A DNA stretch of 64,000 nt, taken from contig NC_051439.1 in the NCBI RefSeq assembly GCF_001649575.2, positions 10,022,826 to 10,086,825 on the forward strand. The letters are read 5' to 3'. Of this stretch, positions 23,016 through 36,399 are shown in pieces. Below the pieces are notes generated by a model that made no database searches, was not told the DNA's origin, and saw only the letters and a program-made list of their open reading frames with translations. Made by a program: the position numbers and the translations under genes. The stretch comes from Kryptolebias marmoratus. Its lineage: Eukaryota; Chordata; Actinopteri; Cyprinodontiformes; Rivulidae. How positions within the stretch are numbered: position 1 is the stretch's first letter; each line of letters opens with the position of its first letter.

Positions 23016-25066
23016 AGAAATGATTGCACAATAGTGTGTGTTTTGATATTATGAGTATCAAAGAGCAATAGTTCTCTGCAAAACCCCAACATAGTTTCTT
23101 TTTTTTTCATTTTGTTCTGTTTTAACGTTTTCTGTTTTGTTAGCACTATAGTTGAAGTGCCAACAAAACAAAAAACAAAACACTGAGTCAAGGTCAGATA
23201 AACTGTGAGTTTGCACATAAACTATAAAAGATTAATAACAAAAAAAAACCTTGCGTCAGAACAGCTTGAGATGCACTTTCAGTGAAGCTCACCCCCTTAT
23301 AATGGAGTGTCTGGAACGCAAAGATATGCGGTCACATGTTTATGTCTTTGGGTCACCATCCCATCTTCATCGTGGACAATGACACCACACTTTCTGGCTT
23401 GTGAACATGTGACACATCTGTGCCAGGCAGACAGGAAACACAAAGGACACGCTGATCAAATGCAGATAACCTTCAGGACTGTTCGTCTGCAGCCTGACAT
23501 CGGGACAACCTAAGTGAGACGTTGCATCCCGTTTGTCCCTTGAATCCCGTTTTCTCACTTCCCCTCAGACAGGAAGGACACAGGCGTTCAGTGCAGAAGG
23601 CTTGAGCCTGCTCAGTGTCTTTTAGAAGAAGTAAGTCACAGAGGCCACGCCACCCATTTGAAATTTAAAGAGATAGGCAGCTTTACTGCTTGAATATTTA
23701 TAGTTATTCATTCATTTACATTTCGGCCTTTGGCTTCAAGCGACAGCTATATCTTTTAAGTAAAGAGGACAGAAGAAATGCGGCATTTTATGTGTCACTT
23801 TATGACTGGTGGTGTCCAAGTTTATGTGGATTTTTATTACTATAAATACTGAAGATAGTTTGGCTTGTTTTTGCAGATTTGTCATGATCACCAACTCTTG
23901 ACAACAGATTACCAGAATGTAAATACATAACACAAGCAGTGAGATGTCATTTTTAGTCAAAAGCGAAAGGTTTGTGTTACAAGAACATTTGTGAAAATAC
24001 AGAGTCAGAATCTGTGAAATTAAATAAAATCTGGAAGTAGATTTTCTTTTCGAACAGTATTTCATTATGCGGATGAGCTCGGCTGCTAAAGGAAATGTTT
24101 AGAATGTAAAACAGCTGCCAACAAATGACTTTAGACCTGACGTTGCTTTACGCATGAAATGACCCGGAATGGACAGCAATAAAAATGGAAATGTAAAGAG
24201 AAACATTCCCTCCTATCTGAAACCACCGGTGTGCAAAATTTTACTGCCAACAGTCGATCCCTCAGCATTAACTAACTCTGACTGTCGCTGCCCGCCTGAG
24301 CATTTATAACAATTATTCAGAGAGCTCATTGAATTTGTTCTTGTCATCTGGTGACTAAATCACCATGTTGTCTGAGTGCGTGATGATCGTCCTTTGTTCC
24401 ACATCAGTTCCAGCTCACGCTCAGGCCGTATTTGAGCTGAAATCAAGTCGTATGTGACTTCATTCTTTACGCTGACCGCAAAGCTGTTTATCCTACAGTG
24501 GGTCTCATTCAGAAATCTGCAACAATCACTAATTTTGTTACGTTAAATAAGTTACTCATAGTCTGAGTCAGCGTGAAGTTGCTTTTGAGCATTCTTTTTG
24601 GGAAAAAACTTTTTTTTTTCCACTCACCTTTTGATCGTGCTGTACCTGTTTAGTGTCAAACAGAACACAAAAATAAACTTGTAAAAGGTAAGTGGGCACA
24701 TTTAATGAAGTTTATTTCAAAACTAAAAGAAGTGTGAATACTAGAATAAAAGTCTATAAACACTGACAAACGTAGAATTATTTCTAACTAAAAACAGAAA
24801 AATAGAAATGCAAACAAATCTATATTCCATTTTGATGACTTTAGCTTTAGCATGTAGAGCATGGATAAATAAGGTTTATAGTTTGTTTAACATTATACGT
24901 GTTACATTGCTGTAAAATTAATTGTCTTGTGGGAACAATAAAGTCTTACTTTATAAGTACTTCCCTCCTTAAGTTGCCAGGTGGAGAAACATCTGGTATC
25001 TGAATGTGTAATTCCACTATTACTGGTTAAGAAAGTAGAAAAAAAAAACACAAATAGTAATTGTCC
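23016..25066. other. Intergenic DNA with possible regulatory patches
   Basis: No coding exon was supported. The region 23300-23640 is more complex and includes a splice-bounded 62-bp block (23569-23630, plus). The region 24060-24480 also looks less degenerate than its surroundings. Neither resembles a known gene. Confidence 0.4.
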
Positions 25067-25629
25067 CAAAGCAGATCTTTTAAAGTGGCGGGTTCTGTGA
25101 AAAGCTTATGAACAAGTAATATCTTACCTGTTGTAGATAGGTTTGTTAAAAAACCCCAGTTTGGGCTTTAATTCTGAACAGAATGACGACCTGATGGCTA
25201 GTCCCAGCCAAGCTCAAAGGGACCCTTGTTGTCTTTAACTAGCTTTAATCTCAAAAAATTATATAACAGTTTATGCAAACGCTGTTTTATACGCCATTAC
25301 AACACCAATAATTTAGCATTACATGGTTATATTAGCTGAAATATTGTGATATTCCTGCAAGAACAGTAACATCTGTTAGCTGCTCCACTATTTGTACCTG
25401 TAAATAACCAGAAAAATCCATATAAATAACTTTGGAGGTTTTATGAAGACGGCAGCAATGATCTTTGGTCTTGGTCAGACTCAGAATTAAATTTTTATGG
25501 AAGTGACAAACTAACTACTAATCTATTTCTTGAAATTTGATTTCTATTTCTTCTACAATACTTAAGATATTAATTGTTAATAACCTTTCAGCAAAAATGC
25601 ACTTGAAAAGATTTGAACTATTGCTTTAA
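25067..25629. mobile_element. MITE-like inverted-repeat element, copy 2
   Basis: The left end has AAAGCAGATCTTTTAAAGTG and the right end, on the other strand, AAAGCAATAGTTCAAATC. Shared subterminal words with 2141-3256 are AATATCTTACCTGTTG, TGATATTCCTG and CTTTGGTCTTG. It is about half the length of copy 1, so an internal part is missing or was never there. No coding capacity is visible. Confidence 0.55.
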
Positions 25630-25702
25630 TGCTCTTCTTAAGTGAAAATATACCAGTTTTTCATTAAATGTAGATTTCAACCCTTTAAATGAATATTCCT
25701 TT

Positions 25703-25730
25703 TCAATCGTTTTTTTAAAAAAACGATTGA
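25703..25730. repeat. 28-bp perfect palindrome
   Basis: TCAATCGTTTTTTT is followed at once by its exact reverse complement, with no loop. It could form a cruciform, or mark a small foldback insertion about 75 bp from the MITE-like copy. Confidence 0.9.
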
Positions 25731-26360
25731 GAAGCAGCGAGTTCTTTCAAAATATATCTATATATAGTTAGTGAAAACAGTGAGTTTTTATAAAAGGATC
25801 TACTTTAATTAATTTCCAAAGGTGATATACTTAACCTTGTACTCCATGAGGCTGGAAATTGATTTGAGAACACAAACTTCATTTAGTGTTTTGTTTCAAT
25901 TTCAAGGGTAAAACTAATGAAACCTGAGGGTCTTCACAGTCCAGATTAATGGAGAAATGATCCTCTATAAATGCCTCTATTTGGGTTTTAGTTTTTCTTT
26001 TTGTCCTTTCCTTGTTGCCTATTTGTAGTAACGTTAACCTGTGCTGTCTCATTTGTCCTTCAGTGAACACGGATCAGTGCTCCCACTTCATTAATTATTG
26101 AGAAAGTTGTGCCCTATAAACAAAGATTAGCTCAAGCGCTAAAGCCACCGTGTGTCAGCTCAAAATAAGGAAAAAAGACGTGAAGAAATCTCAAAAAAGG
26201 TTGTTTTTTTTTCAGTTACTATTCTTTTTATTTGTACCAGGAAGCTAAAACAAAAAACACCATCAGGTATGATTAATGTCAAAGTGTTGACCAAAAAAGG
26301 AAAGATGTTTGAAAAAGCTCTGCAACTCTTCAGTTTTCATGGAAACATGGCAGAAAGTTA
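25731..26360. other. Intergenic DNA, nothing recognised
   Basis: AT-rich, with an ATATCTATATATAG stretch near 25753. No supported feature. Confidence 0.5.
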
Positions 26361-26369
26361 AGCAGGATC

Positions 26370-26520
26370 CTGTGATGCTAACTGCGCCATGGCTGCCATT
26401 AATCCTAATTAGCAAAGAACAAGACAGCAGCATATGGGTGTCCTCCAGTCATCAAGTGTTTTCAACCTTTTCCTCAGCTGACACAGATGCCAAGGAGACG
26501 GAAACAAAATGTTAAACTCT
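26370..26520. promoter_or_regulatory. Candidate conserved noncoding element
   Basis: GCGCCATGGCTGCCATTAAT followed by CCTAATTAGCAAAG packs an OTX-like TAATCC and a homeodomain TAATTAGC site next to a more complex, moderately GC-rich stretch. No coding frame is convincing. Confidence 0.35.
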
Positions 26521-29500
26521 GAAATGAGCTTTATTTTGTAATTTACTGGAAAAATCAGATGGGTTACGAGCGGAGGCTGAAAAATGTAAAATTTTGATCC
26601 TGCAGGAATTTAATTATGACCTCAAATTCATAATGTGTGTTGGATGAAGACAGTTAAAAACTATTTTCTTCTGCTTTTTCTTTGCTTTCTGGTAGTCAGG
26701 TAAAAAAAATTAATAAAAAAGCATTTGACCTACAGGAAAAGTTAAGTCACTTAGATATTTTCGAAGCAGTAGCAATGCTTTTAGGCTTGATTTGTCGAAT
26801 CTTTCTCCGAGCCGTCCCAGGTCTTCTCATTGATGTTTTCATCCAATTATTTTATTGTAGAGCCCTCAGAATTAAATAAGATGCTAGATGTTCATTGAAA
26901 GTCTGAGTTTACCTCTATAGGTTGGGAGAATTAGCTATTTCATTTAAAATGATGGATAGAAGACAAATTTGTGCACATATTGTAATTAAAGCTGCAATAT
27001 TTTATAAGGGATATAATTAAAAATTAAGACAAAAAGAATATCATTTTGTTATTTATTTTACTTAATTATAATTTTGTTTTTGCAATAATTCAATGAGGGG
27101 TGTGGCTAGTATATATGTAAATGTATATTAGTAATAATTGGGAGTTATGAGCCCTTAGATGAGAGAAATGTTTGATTTTCTTAGTTTTAGAGCTGATATT
27201 TTGTGCAGTAATAGAATAGAAGCACAGTTTTACATTAGCAATACACAGATATACAATAGAGATAAATTTATATATATATATATATCCTCACAGTTTATCT
27301 CAGAATTGCTGCATCTGAATTATTTTTTGTTTCCCTCACAAATACTATTTTATTAACATCTCAGTTGAATTTTTGTCTCCATATTTTCAGGTTTCCTTAA
27401 AGATAAACACACACTTGTGTAAACTTGTAAGAAATGTTTAAGAATCATAGTTTACAGAGCACCAAAGTTTTTTGGGGTCTTTCTTTGGCCTAAGAATACC
27501 AACTGTCACATAAATAAAAGTTTAACATGGGTTTATCTTATATTTTTACTCAAAAAATTTCCATAAAATTCTCCACAACAATTAAGCTAAAAGGACAGAT
27601 ATCACATCTGAATGCAGGGTTTGCTCATCTGTGAGCATTATTTCTAAAATCAAAAACAACCCAATTATATGAAATCACATCTGACTCTTGTTCTTCTCTG
27701 ACATTATCTAAAACACTTTTGTTTTCAGAGCCTCAAACTCAAAACACAATATCGTATTTTGTGAGCCCCTCTGTCACATATCAGATTTGTGCTTTTACAA
27801 CTTGTCTTATAAAAGCACAGATTTGATAAGCCTGAGACACAAGCTGCACCTGTGTCACTTGTAAATTACAGGCTCCTGATTATTAACGGGTTTTCTTACT
27901 TTCAAACTTCAGATGGTCAACCGGTTTCTGTTTTTCTTGTAATTTGTTTTGTTGTTGTTGTTGTTGTGTTGTGAAATTAGAGGAGCATCTTGAGAACATT
28001 TTGTATGTATGCAGAAGGATTTACCAGCTCAGGTGTTGAAATTGTCTGCATACTTACATAATTTTAGAGGTTTTGCATATATCCTAAAGTCAGAAAAGTA
28101 ACAAAATGTGGGAAAGATAAAATGGTCAGAAAACCTTAAAAATGAGAATTAAAAAAGAAAATTTAAGTTTGATCTTTTCCTATTCATTGAGTTGTGGAAA
28201 CACTTTGAAAAGGAAAGAATAAAGGGATATATCAAGAATAGATAACTACAGGTAGAATAATTTTAAGGACACTAAGTAGAGTTTTAGTGCATCGTTGTGT
28301 GGTTTTCCAAAAACACAGAGGAGCTTTTATGATTTGGGTTTCTAGTTGCTCATCAGACATCTTTGCTGTGGATCTGAATCTCATCTGTATATATTGCAAC
28401 TTACAGTAAATTACATCCCAGTGGAACATCAGACGGTCCCAGCAGCCTTATTTATCTCTCTGTCTCTTCTTTATCTTTCTCCGAAGGCCAGCCTGATATC
28501 CTCAGAGCCTGATCTCAGCCTCCTCTCCTTACATCAAAAGCCTGTCAGCCCGAGCACATGAAAGCCTGTTTTCTGAGAGCTGCTTGTCATCTGACTGCAG
28601 CGTTCCTTTCGATTCTTCGAACAGAGCATCAAATACAGTACTGCGCCTCATCCCATCTATGGGGTCAGACAATGTGAGTTTATCTATGTTTATATGTGTT
28701 GCATTATAGTGTAAATCCAGTCAAATGAATTCTGCTTTGTGATTTTTACCCAGATGTGAGCATAAATTATAATAGCTGACGCTTCAACACAGGCAAATCC
28801 TTCTCATCAGCAAACCTTGGACTTAAAAGGCAAAGACTTGTCTTTTCAGTTTTTTTATGAAGGACATTTTTATCTGTCAGCAGGCATGCTGTAGATCTAA
28901 CACTCCAACTTCAGTAGATACAGAAAACATCACCTAGATTTTGAGGATTTGTTCAGACACTAAGAGGCAGGAAACCACACCTATTTCCAATGTGTATGAA
29001 TTACTCCTGTAATTTTTGGCTGTGTGTGGTGTTGGGTAAAATGCCTAAAACAGTATCATAATGCTCAAAGTTTCAGTCATTGGAGGTAGTAAATTATTTA
29101 GCCTGATTCTAAAAAAGAATCCTTGCTTGTTTCTTTGGTGAGAAAGGGTTCTCAAACAGCCTCTTTTATTCTTGGGATCCGATGGTAAAACAGAAGGTGC
29201 AGAAATAAAACATTTGTTTCAAAGAAATGCATCATTATACCTCACAGGTTAATCAATATTGAGATGCCGAGGCTTCAACGAGAATGCAGAGGGAACGTCT
29301 TTTGTTATTTTTTTATCACTTTTTGCAAAACATCACTTTAATATTCAGGCTGATTTATTTTTCTTTGTGCTTGAACATTATTGTTGTGCTTTATTCAAGC
29401 CAACAAATACACAAAGAGGAGTATAACCTATAGAAATGTAAAAAAAAAAAAGCTGTCCTTAAGCTAATAAATAATGAGGATGATAATCAAGGACAGAACA

Positions 29501-30500
29501 GCATTAGCAAGGCTGAGAAGCATCTTCCTCATCAAACGATTATTTTTCTTTCCAGCTTGGCTAAGTAGGCTAAGTAGGACACTGTGGAACTGAGAACTAG
29601 ATCATTATCTGGTCGAGAAAAAAATAAAATAAAATAAACACGTTCAGAGATAATTCGTGGCAATTCAAAAATACAAAAGCCTGTTTCATGTTTGGTCCTG
29701 TGGGTAGTGACAATGCAACATTCACCCTTTTTTAAAAACGCCTGGAAAAATGCTCCGGTGCAACTCGCTGATCCAACATTTTGTCCTTTCAAAACACAAA
29801 TACATCCGTTCATTGTTGTATTGGCGATGAGATTGAAAAGCGCACAGATTTTAAAAAGGCATGTTGGTACATCTGTCTTTTCTGAAACGGCTGCAAGACC
29901 GTCTGCCAAGTCTATCTGATGGATGATGCATTTAGTGGGAGACATTAACATATTGAACATGGAGGATATTGAGCCGAGGGATTACAGCAACACAATCTGG
30001 GTTGCATCCGAACTGGTGGTATTAAAAATGAAAAAGGAACTCTTGGAGCCTTTCATTGAGCTGCTTCTGGCTGCTCCGTGTGCTGCAGGTGATTGAGGAG
30101 GATCAACGATTGTTCTGATGTTCATGACTTTGAGTTTCTCGAGTTCTCGGACAGGTTTTAGTTCTGTTTTGTTCTTGTTTTATTCTTCGGGTTGTTCCTT
30201 ACTTATTAAGTTCTACTTTCCGAAACACTTGGCCTTGTTTTTTTTTATTTCACACCTGCATCCCCTTTGTCATTTGCCTCTCAATACGTTTTTTTTTTTT
30301 GGCTTTGCCAAAGCCTTGTTTTAATCTTCTGTTCCTGATGCAACTGGATTTTTTCACCTTTGCTATTTTTTCCTTACGAATTAAAGCTTTAATCATTTTC
30401 ATTTCCACCTGTTACCAGACATTGTGTTCCTGTGTTTAGGTTTTTCATCATCTCAGAGAAAAGAACCTGCACATGATGAGGCATTTAGAATCACAGATTC
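26521..30500. other. Gene-desert DNA, no gene seen
   Basis: Mostly AT-rich unique sequence, with a (TA)n run near 27270-27285 and (GTT)n near 27950-27965. The best open frame is 142 codons on the minus strand (29960-29532); it has no recognisable domain, no splice context and lies beside a poly-T. Patches at 28480-28640 and 29640-30100 look more complex and might be regulatory. Confidence 0.45.
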
Positions 30501-30504
30501 AAAA

Positions 30505-30897
30505 CCAAAATGTGTAACTGTTCCTAGGTTTGAGCTTAAGTTGTTTTTTTCTTATTTTCTTTCATTCTATTTTGTCACCTTTATTTTCTGTTTTATTTTG
30601 TAGAATCAGATTCTTTGTCAGTCTTGCCTTCTTGTCACTTGGTCGCACCTGCCATGAATCTGTAATCAGCGCACCTGTTCCTCATGTTCATCAGCTCTCG
30701 GTGTATTTATAGCTCTGATTCAACTTTGTGCACTTGTCAGCTCCTGGTGTTGTCATGGTTTCTTTGCAGCCATGTGCCGGTGTTTACCTAAGTCTTGTGT
30801 GACCCACAAATAAATAATTGTTTTTATCACCAGCAAGTCCCCTTTTATGACTGTATTTGGATCCTCGAGCCTTTAGCTGCCCTGGTTCTATGACAGA
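30505..30897 (+). mobile_element. Possible retroelement 3' end or solo LTR fragment
   Basis: The block starts TGTAACTGTTCC and ends GGTTCTATGACA. Near its end it has a TATTTATAGC box (30704-30713), then AAATAAATAATT and TTTGGATCCTCGAGCC. This layout recalls fish LTR or LINE tails. No coding part, primer site or target duplication was confirmed. Confidence 0.3.
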
Positions 30898-31329
30898 TAT
30901 GGGCAGAGGCACATGGTTGCTCATTAATGGGAATGATTAAAACAAAGATGATAGTCACTCTCAAAATAAAATAAACACAAGAACCCCACATAGCCCTTTT
31001 TTATGTATGCCACATGTTCGTGTCAACCTTTTTGGGCATCTTCTGTTTGAAGGGATCTGTGTGGGTTGACCCCCTTTCTGAGATTGTCACCATTATCGAG
31101 TGTCACAATCAGCCCTCCGTTATTAAGCTGAAGATAGTGGTCCCAGTAGGAAATTAAAAAGTCTCAGTGCCTGCTGATAACAGCCTTATTTCAGTATCTT
31201 GGGTGATAAGTGAAAAGCTGCTCAGTTAAAAAAAAAAAAAAAACTCACAGGGCATGTCATTTTTTTTAGATGATAAACTTTTTTTAATTCCTCTGTACTT
31301 GACAGAGCACTGAGAATATGCATGAGAGA

Positions 31330-31480
31330 GTATGCATTATTAAAACAGGCTGTTCATGTGCCCCAAATGCGATGAGGAGAAGGGTCCTTGGTGTTAATTG
31401 TGCAGGCAATCCCGGCTCCTGACTGAGAGCACATCAAAAGTTAGAGCTCATGTCTTATTTTACAATAATGTGAAGCATTT
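31330..31480. promoter_or_regulatory. Candidate conserved noncoding element
   Basis: Contains two octamer-like words (ATATGCATGA, AGTATGCATTATT) spaced by about 10 bp, and GGTGTTAATTGTGC. It is complex sequence without coding potential. Judged by appearance only. Confidence 0.3.
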
Positions 31481-31564
31481 AAATATTTAACTGGGGATAA
31501 AAAAAGGGAGAATCCTGATCTTTATTGTGTGAATTCTGATTCAGCTTCACACTAATGTTTTCCT

Positions 31565-31685
31565 GATTTGCTTTGTTTTTTCATAGGTTTTTGAACTCTA
31601 ACTGCTTCTCCTTACTTTGTGCTATTTCAGCTGTTCATATATCAAAACATTCCACTCATTCAAGGGACGAGTGCTATGGTTTTTG
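31565..31685 (+). repeat. TTAGCT-family dispersed repeat, fragment 1
   Basis: ACTTTGTGCTATTTCAGCTG, then TTCATATATCAAAACATTC and CATTCAAGGGACGAGTGCTA align by eye with 50830-50960 and 58860-58960. No tandem TTTTAGCTA part follows here. Confidence 0.55.
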
Positions 31686-33670
31686 TTTTTGTTTTTTCTG
31701 ACAAAGACACACAGCATGATGCAAAGAACCATGTTGCACTGGTTTCTCGTAACAGAGGAAAAATTTCACAGAACACGCAGATTCTAATTTAACACTAAAG
31801 CAGCAGGCAGAATGTTTAATCTTTGCTTCTATGAAATGATTGACACAAGTTGTTTCAGGCTTCTTCATCATTAGTTCAGTCAGTAGCTGACGGGTCACGT
31901 CTCATCACCTTCATACTGCCCGTTCTGACGTTTCTCACACTGTTTACAAGCTCAGTTTAACTTTACCAGGTTTATTTCTATTTAAAATAAACAAAACCTA
32001 TTAAAACATCTATTTTTGTATCTCTGAAATCAGTTAAACATGATTCATTACAGCTTTTTAAATCTAAAACACTAAAAACTGCCTGGTATATAAGATACAA
32101 ATGTTGTTAGCCTGATCTTTTCTGAGCTGTTTCTCAATCACTCCCTTGTCAGAAGATGCTGAGTATTTTTGTTTTGTTTTGTTTTGTTTTTTTAGGAAAC
32201 TTACAGGCTTTATAATAACTTCCATGTGATAAGTCACAGGTTCAAAAGACAAAGAAGGTTCCAGCAGGCAAGAGTTGGCTAAAAGCAGCTTGACATGAAT
32301 TGTAAATGAGTGAATATGAGTATCAGCGTCCATCTACGCAGCACTGCTTCAGCCCTTTTTTTTTTTTTTTGCTTACTTTGATTTAATACTGTCTTGTAAG
32401 CATACCCAAATGTTAATAATTCGGGTGCTTGCAGATGCATTTCTCCCAAGCTCTCTGTTTTCTTGCAGACTCAAAGGCCTTGAACTGTCAGTGTCTTCTC
32501 CCTCGAGCACACGCAGCACTCTGTATCAACTTTCTGGTTCAGCAGCTTTGATAATAATCTGACCTCACCTGTTTGGTTGACTTGGGGAGCTATGATTTTC
32601 ATTCTGCGTGCTGCGTAACACCGCAAAAGTGGGAGTGAGTATTCATTTTGCATCTGTAGCCCTGATTTTTATTTCACAAAGGGGATTTTGTCACAACAAA
32701 GCTCTTTGAAATGCAGTGTTGTCCGAAGCCGTTTTCTCTTAGCTTTCAGGGTTTTTTTGTTTTTTGTGGGGTTTTTTGCCATCGGATCACTAGTAATTAG
32801 CCTAAAAAAGCTGGCACCTTCATTTTCATTATTGTGCCTCTATAAAGAGCGCATGAACAACATACTAAAAGGTCACCATGACAAGGTGAGAAACGGGTGA
32901 AAGCTGTGAACTTTGGCAAAAGCTGAATAAACAGAACTGTGTTGATTTTAACAGACAGAAAATCTGCGAAACTAAAAGGGCTCTGCATTCCTACAGTCAC
33001 AGTAGGAGCACAATTCATGAAATAATGATTTACTCCACAAGAATGTTGCTGTTGAGTCTTTGATTTATTAATTGTGGCATTACAGAGAAAGTGTGTACAG
33101 CTGACAGACCTGAAGTAGGTTATGTGTACTCCTGCACCTAATGGACTCTGAGAGTCTGGGGCACATCTGGCTCTCCTTCTGCCTTTATTCCCGCCTGGAG
33201 GTGGTGTTGTCTTATCACGCCTTGTTTCATGAACACTGTGTTTTACAACCATGACAAGCCAGAGGTACCAAGTACATGTTTACCTCAGTGCTACATTTAA
33301 GTGCCATTTTGATGTACTTTTCTCCTGCTCTTACTTTGGTCATCAATCTTTTGCAGCTGCACCTGTTGTTATTATAAAGGACAAGAGTCATAAATTAAAT
33401 GGACGAACATTATATGCACCCTATTGACAATTAACCTATAGTATAAAAATCATTTTTAAAGCTTTTTGTGTTTATTGTGGCTGGAATACTTTAATTATTC
33501 ATCACATAATTTACATATCAGTATTGGTGTTTGTATTTTACTCTCTTTTGATTTTCTTTTATTGTTGCTTGTCTTTTGTGAAAGAAAAACTTTCAAAAAT
33601 GTGGGCATAAAAGGGCATATTTTCCAGCTACCCACCCACCCACTTGCTGTGGTTAATTATTGATCACCTG
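31686..33670. other. Gene-desert DNA, no gene seen
   Basis: Several poly-T tracts and a (GTTTT)n stretch near 32170. A 151-codon minus frame (33252-32797) has no recognisable domain and overlaps other frames. Nothing else was supported. Confidence 0.45.
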
Positions 33671-33679
33671 TTTTGGACA

Positions 33680-33990
33680 GCTGGGGTCTAAATGAGGTCG
33701 TTTTGTGCAGACATGTAACAGAAAATCTGATTCCTGCAGCCTGGGATGCCAACAGATGTCACCGTGCAGAGGTTTCACCATGGAAACACTTTCCCTGTTG
33801 CAGCCTGGCGTGCGGTGAGGAGGCCCCTGGCAGCGCTCCCTCGCCTCGTTGGCACCGTGGTGGCCCTGATGTTCCAGGCCAACGCATTGTTTCGCGAATG
33901 ATTAATTACTGTTTTGATGAAATGTGAAAGCTCCTGAAATGTCAAAGGGATGACATGAGCTTGTCAGTGTGGGAATCTTGAAGGATTCAA
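33680..33990. promoter_or_regulatory. Candidate conserved noncoding element, CpG- and RFX-like
   Basis: A complex, moderately GC-rich block. It has GTTTCACCATGGAAAC at 33772-33787, an X-box-like inverted half-site pair, and CGCGAATGATTAATTACTG further on. The 84-codon plus frame across it has no family resemblance. Confidence 0.35.
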
Positions 33991-36395
33991 AGCACCAAAT
34001 CTTATTTTTACCTGAGCGTGTGCTGTTAGACTCTTTTTGACACGTTATTTTAATGGTTTCATTACGCCTTGCAGGTAAAATATGCTCCTTCAGTTGAAAT
34101 TCCAAACTTCTTCAATAATAACCCCCCCAAAAAAAACCTCTTTTTTATTGTCAGAAATTAGTTTTAACTTCTAAATCAGCGGTGAACCTCACACCCAGAG
34201 GTCATATAACATTAGGTCATCAGAGTCCATCAATACACAATTAAATGTCATGCAGATGCTCCAGGTTCAAGATGTCTGCACGAGGGTTTGATCAGTTTGT
34301 GTTGGTGAAAAATGCGGTGAAAGGTATCGCTTGATGAAAAAAACAAATGACATACAGAATTTCCCTGATGAATTGTTCCATTTACTGAAATAAATTGAAT
34401 TGATGCAAAGCATCCCAGAGGAGCAGAAAATTGTTCAGCTATGGATGAAAACCCTCACAGAGCTTCAGCACCTACAAGCAGCCGAGCTTATTTGTTTTAC
34501 ACATAAGGCTGGTAAAGATGTGCTGACAGACCCTTTTTTATCCCATTTAATAAAGGCAGAACCGTTCTCTTTTTTTCTGAGCTGAAGTGTTTGGGGATTA
34601 GCTTGGGACAAAAACATGAACAACTGCTATTAATAAAACAAATTAAGCAGATTTCCATTTTCTATTATATGCGAGTGTTAAAATATAAAACATTTAAACC
34701 AGGCATGAAACCTTTATAACAGCAGTTGTTTTTGTAAAGCAAAATGTAAGTTATTCTGAAATATGTACTTATTTCTGGCGTAGCATATGTTCAGAAATAG
34801 ATATGATGCATACAGAGGACAAGTTAATTTTGGGTCCTTCAAAGTCACTTTCACAGATTTTTATTGTAGAATGCAATTTTCTTTAAGCATCTGCCTGACA
34901 CAGCATCAAACAAATTTATTCATTTTGAACTTTTCTGTTATTTTGGCAATTTATATTCAATATTTTTCCATTGTCATCGCCACTATGAGGTTCTAACATA
35001 TGGCAAATTACCAGAAAAGCTGTGTGAACAGATGTTATTTAGTAATTACAATGCATTTGATCTTGAATGATAAGTGTCTGGCTGAGCGTTTCCTTGTTTG
35101 GTGTACTAACGACCGGGTCGCTGTGACAGCATGTTTCCTCATCCTGGTTTTATGGGAAACTTATCCACACACCATTACCAGTTCCAGATCACTGATGTCA
35201 GCACTGTAGGTCAATCTTTCAGTTTCATCAACGTATGTGGATGCGCGGAGAACAACATCATTAATTCAGCAGCTCGAGTGAGTGTATTTTACAGTCTCGT
35301 GCTTGTCAAATAAACAAAACGCTCCAGTCTCTTCCTAACCTACTCTTGCGCCCCCATGCAGAAGTTAATTTGTGGTTATTAATTTGAGTTTTCCTGCTGA
35401 TAAACAACAACAAGAAATTATTCGGTGATGTCGGGGAGCCATTGGTTGAGTCTCTTAAACAATCACAGACTCATGTTTTATGAAAACTTAAAGAGAAACA
35501 GCAACTTAGTGATCACAGTTCATGTTTCTGCATTTGATGATGCCCAGATCCTTCTTATTAACCTCTTCATTCCACCTCAACTTACTTAAATGTCTTCATT
35601 TGAGGCAGAAAATAAAAGTGTTTAAGTAGGTGGAATTACCCTACTTGAAGGTCTGAAGTGCTAAACTTTATTCAGATGTGTTATACAACTGTACTTTGCT
35701 ATAAAATGCCCAAATGCTCACCAGGAGTCTGACACTAATAGGGTGACATCATCTGCAAAAGTACAAATGTGTTTCTAAATGGAAACCTTTCATTTCGCAG
35801 TTGTGCAATTTTTCCATTAACATAATTTGTGTCAAAGGCCAGTCCTATCAAAAGCCATTACTCATTGGGCACAAATCTGACTTACTGCTAGCAAAGAAAA
35901 CATCCCTTTGATAATACAAGACTTAATAGAGCCTAGTGTTTTAAAAGACATGGTAGACTTTGCATTACATTATGTTAAGCGATATTGACCCATTAGGTGT
36001 GTTATTTTATGGTGTTAAATCTGCAGATTATTTGTACACACTGTCACTAAATGACTGTTGTGTGCGTCTGCTTTTGAAATACTCATGCACTGATGAGGAT
36101 TGTGAAGAACGATGCAAAAATAGGTTTCAAATTCTTTGTTTATACAAAATCATCAGTAAGTCCAAACCAAAGTTTAGTCCAGGTAAATTTGTTTTTTTGT
36201 ATTTTTAGTTTTTTATTTTGCACAAATCTCTGCTGAGCAGTTTTCTGGGTTTCTCCGTGGTCTCAGTGGCTTACCCTCTCTCACCTTGCACTTTGTCTTC
36301 AAAAACATATTGTAAACATAAAAAGCCGTTTCTATGCAATTCATGAAGCTTATGGGGGAAAGGCACCATTAAGCAAACACCAGCCACCTCATCAG
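33991..36395. other. Gene-desert DNA, no gene seen
   Basis: Unique AT-rich sequence. The stretch 35370-35550 (GTGGTTATTAATTTGAG, GAGCCATTGGTTGAG) looks like possible regulatory DNA. No exon was supported. Confidence 0.4.
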
Positions 36396-36399
36396 ACAC

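Noticed and set aside
29532..29960. 142-codon minus-strand open frame
   Set aside because: No family resemblance, a shorter frame lies on the opposite strand, and composition is that of random AT-rich DNA.
32797..33252. 151-codon minus-strand open frame
   Set aside because: No domain, no splice signals in agreement, and it crosses several low-complexity parts.
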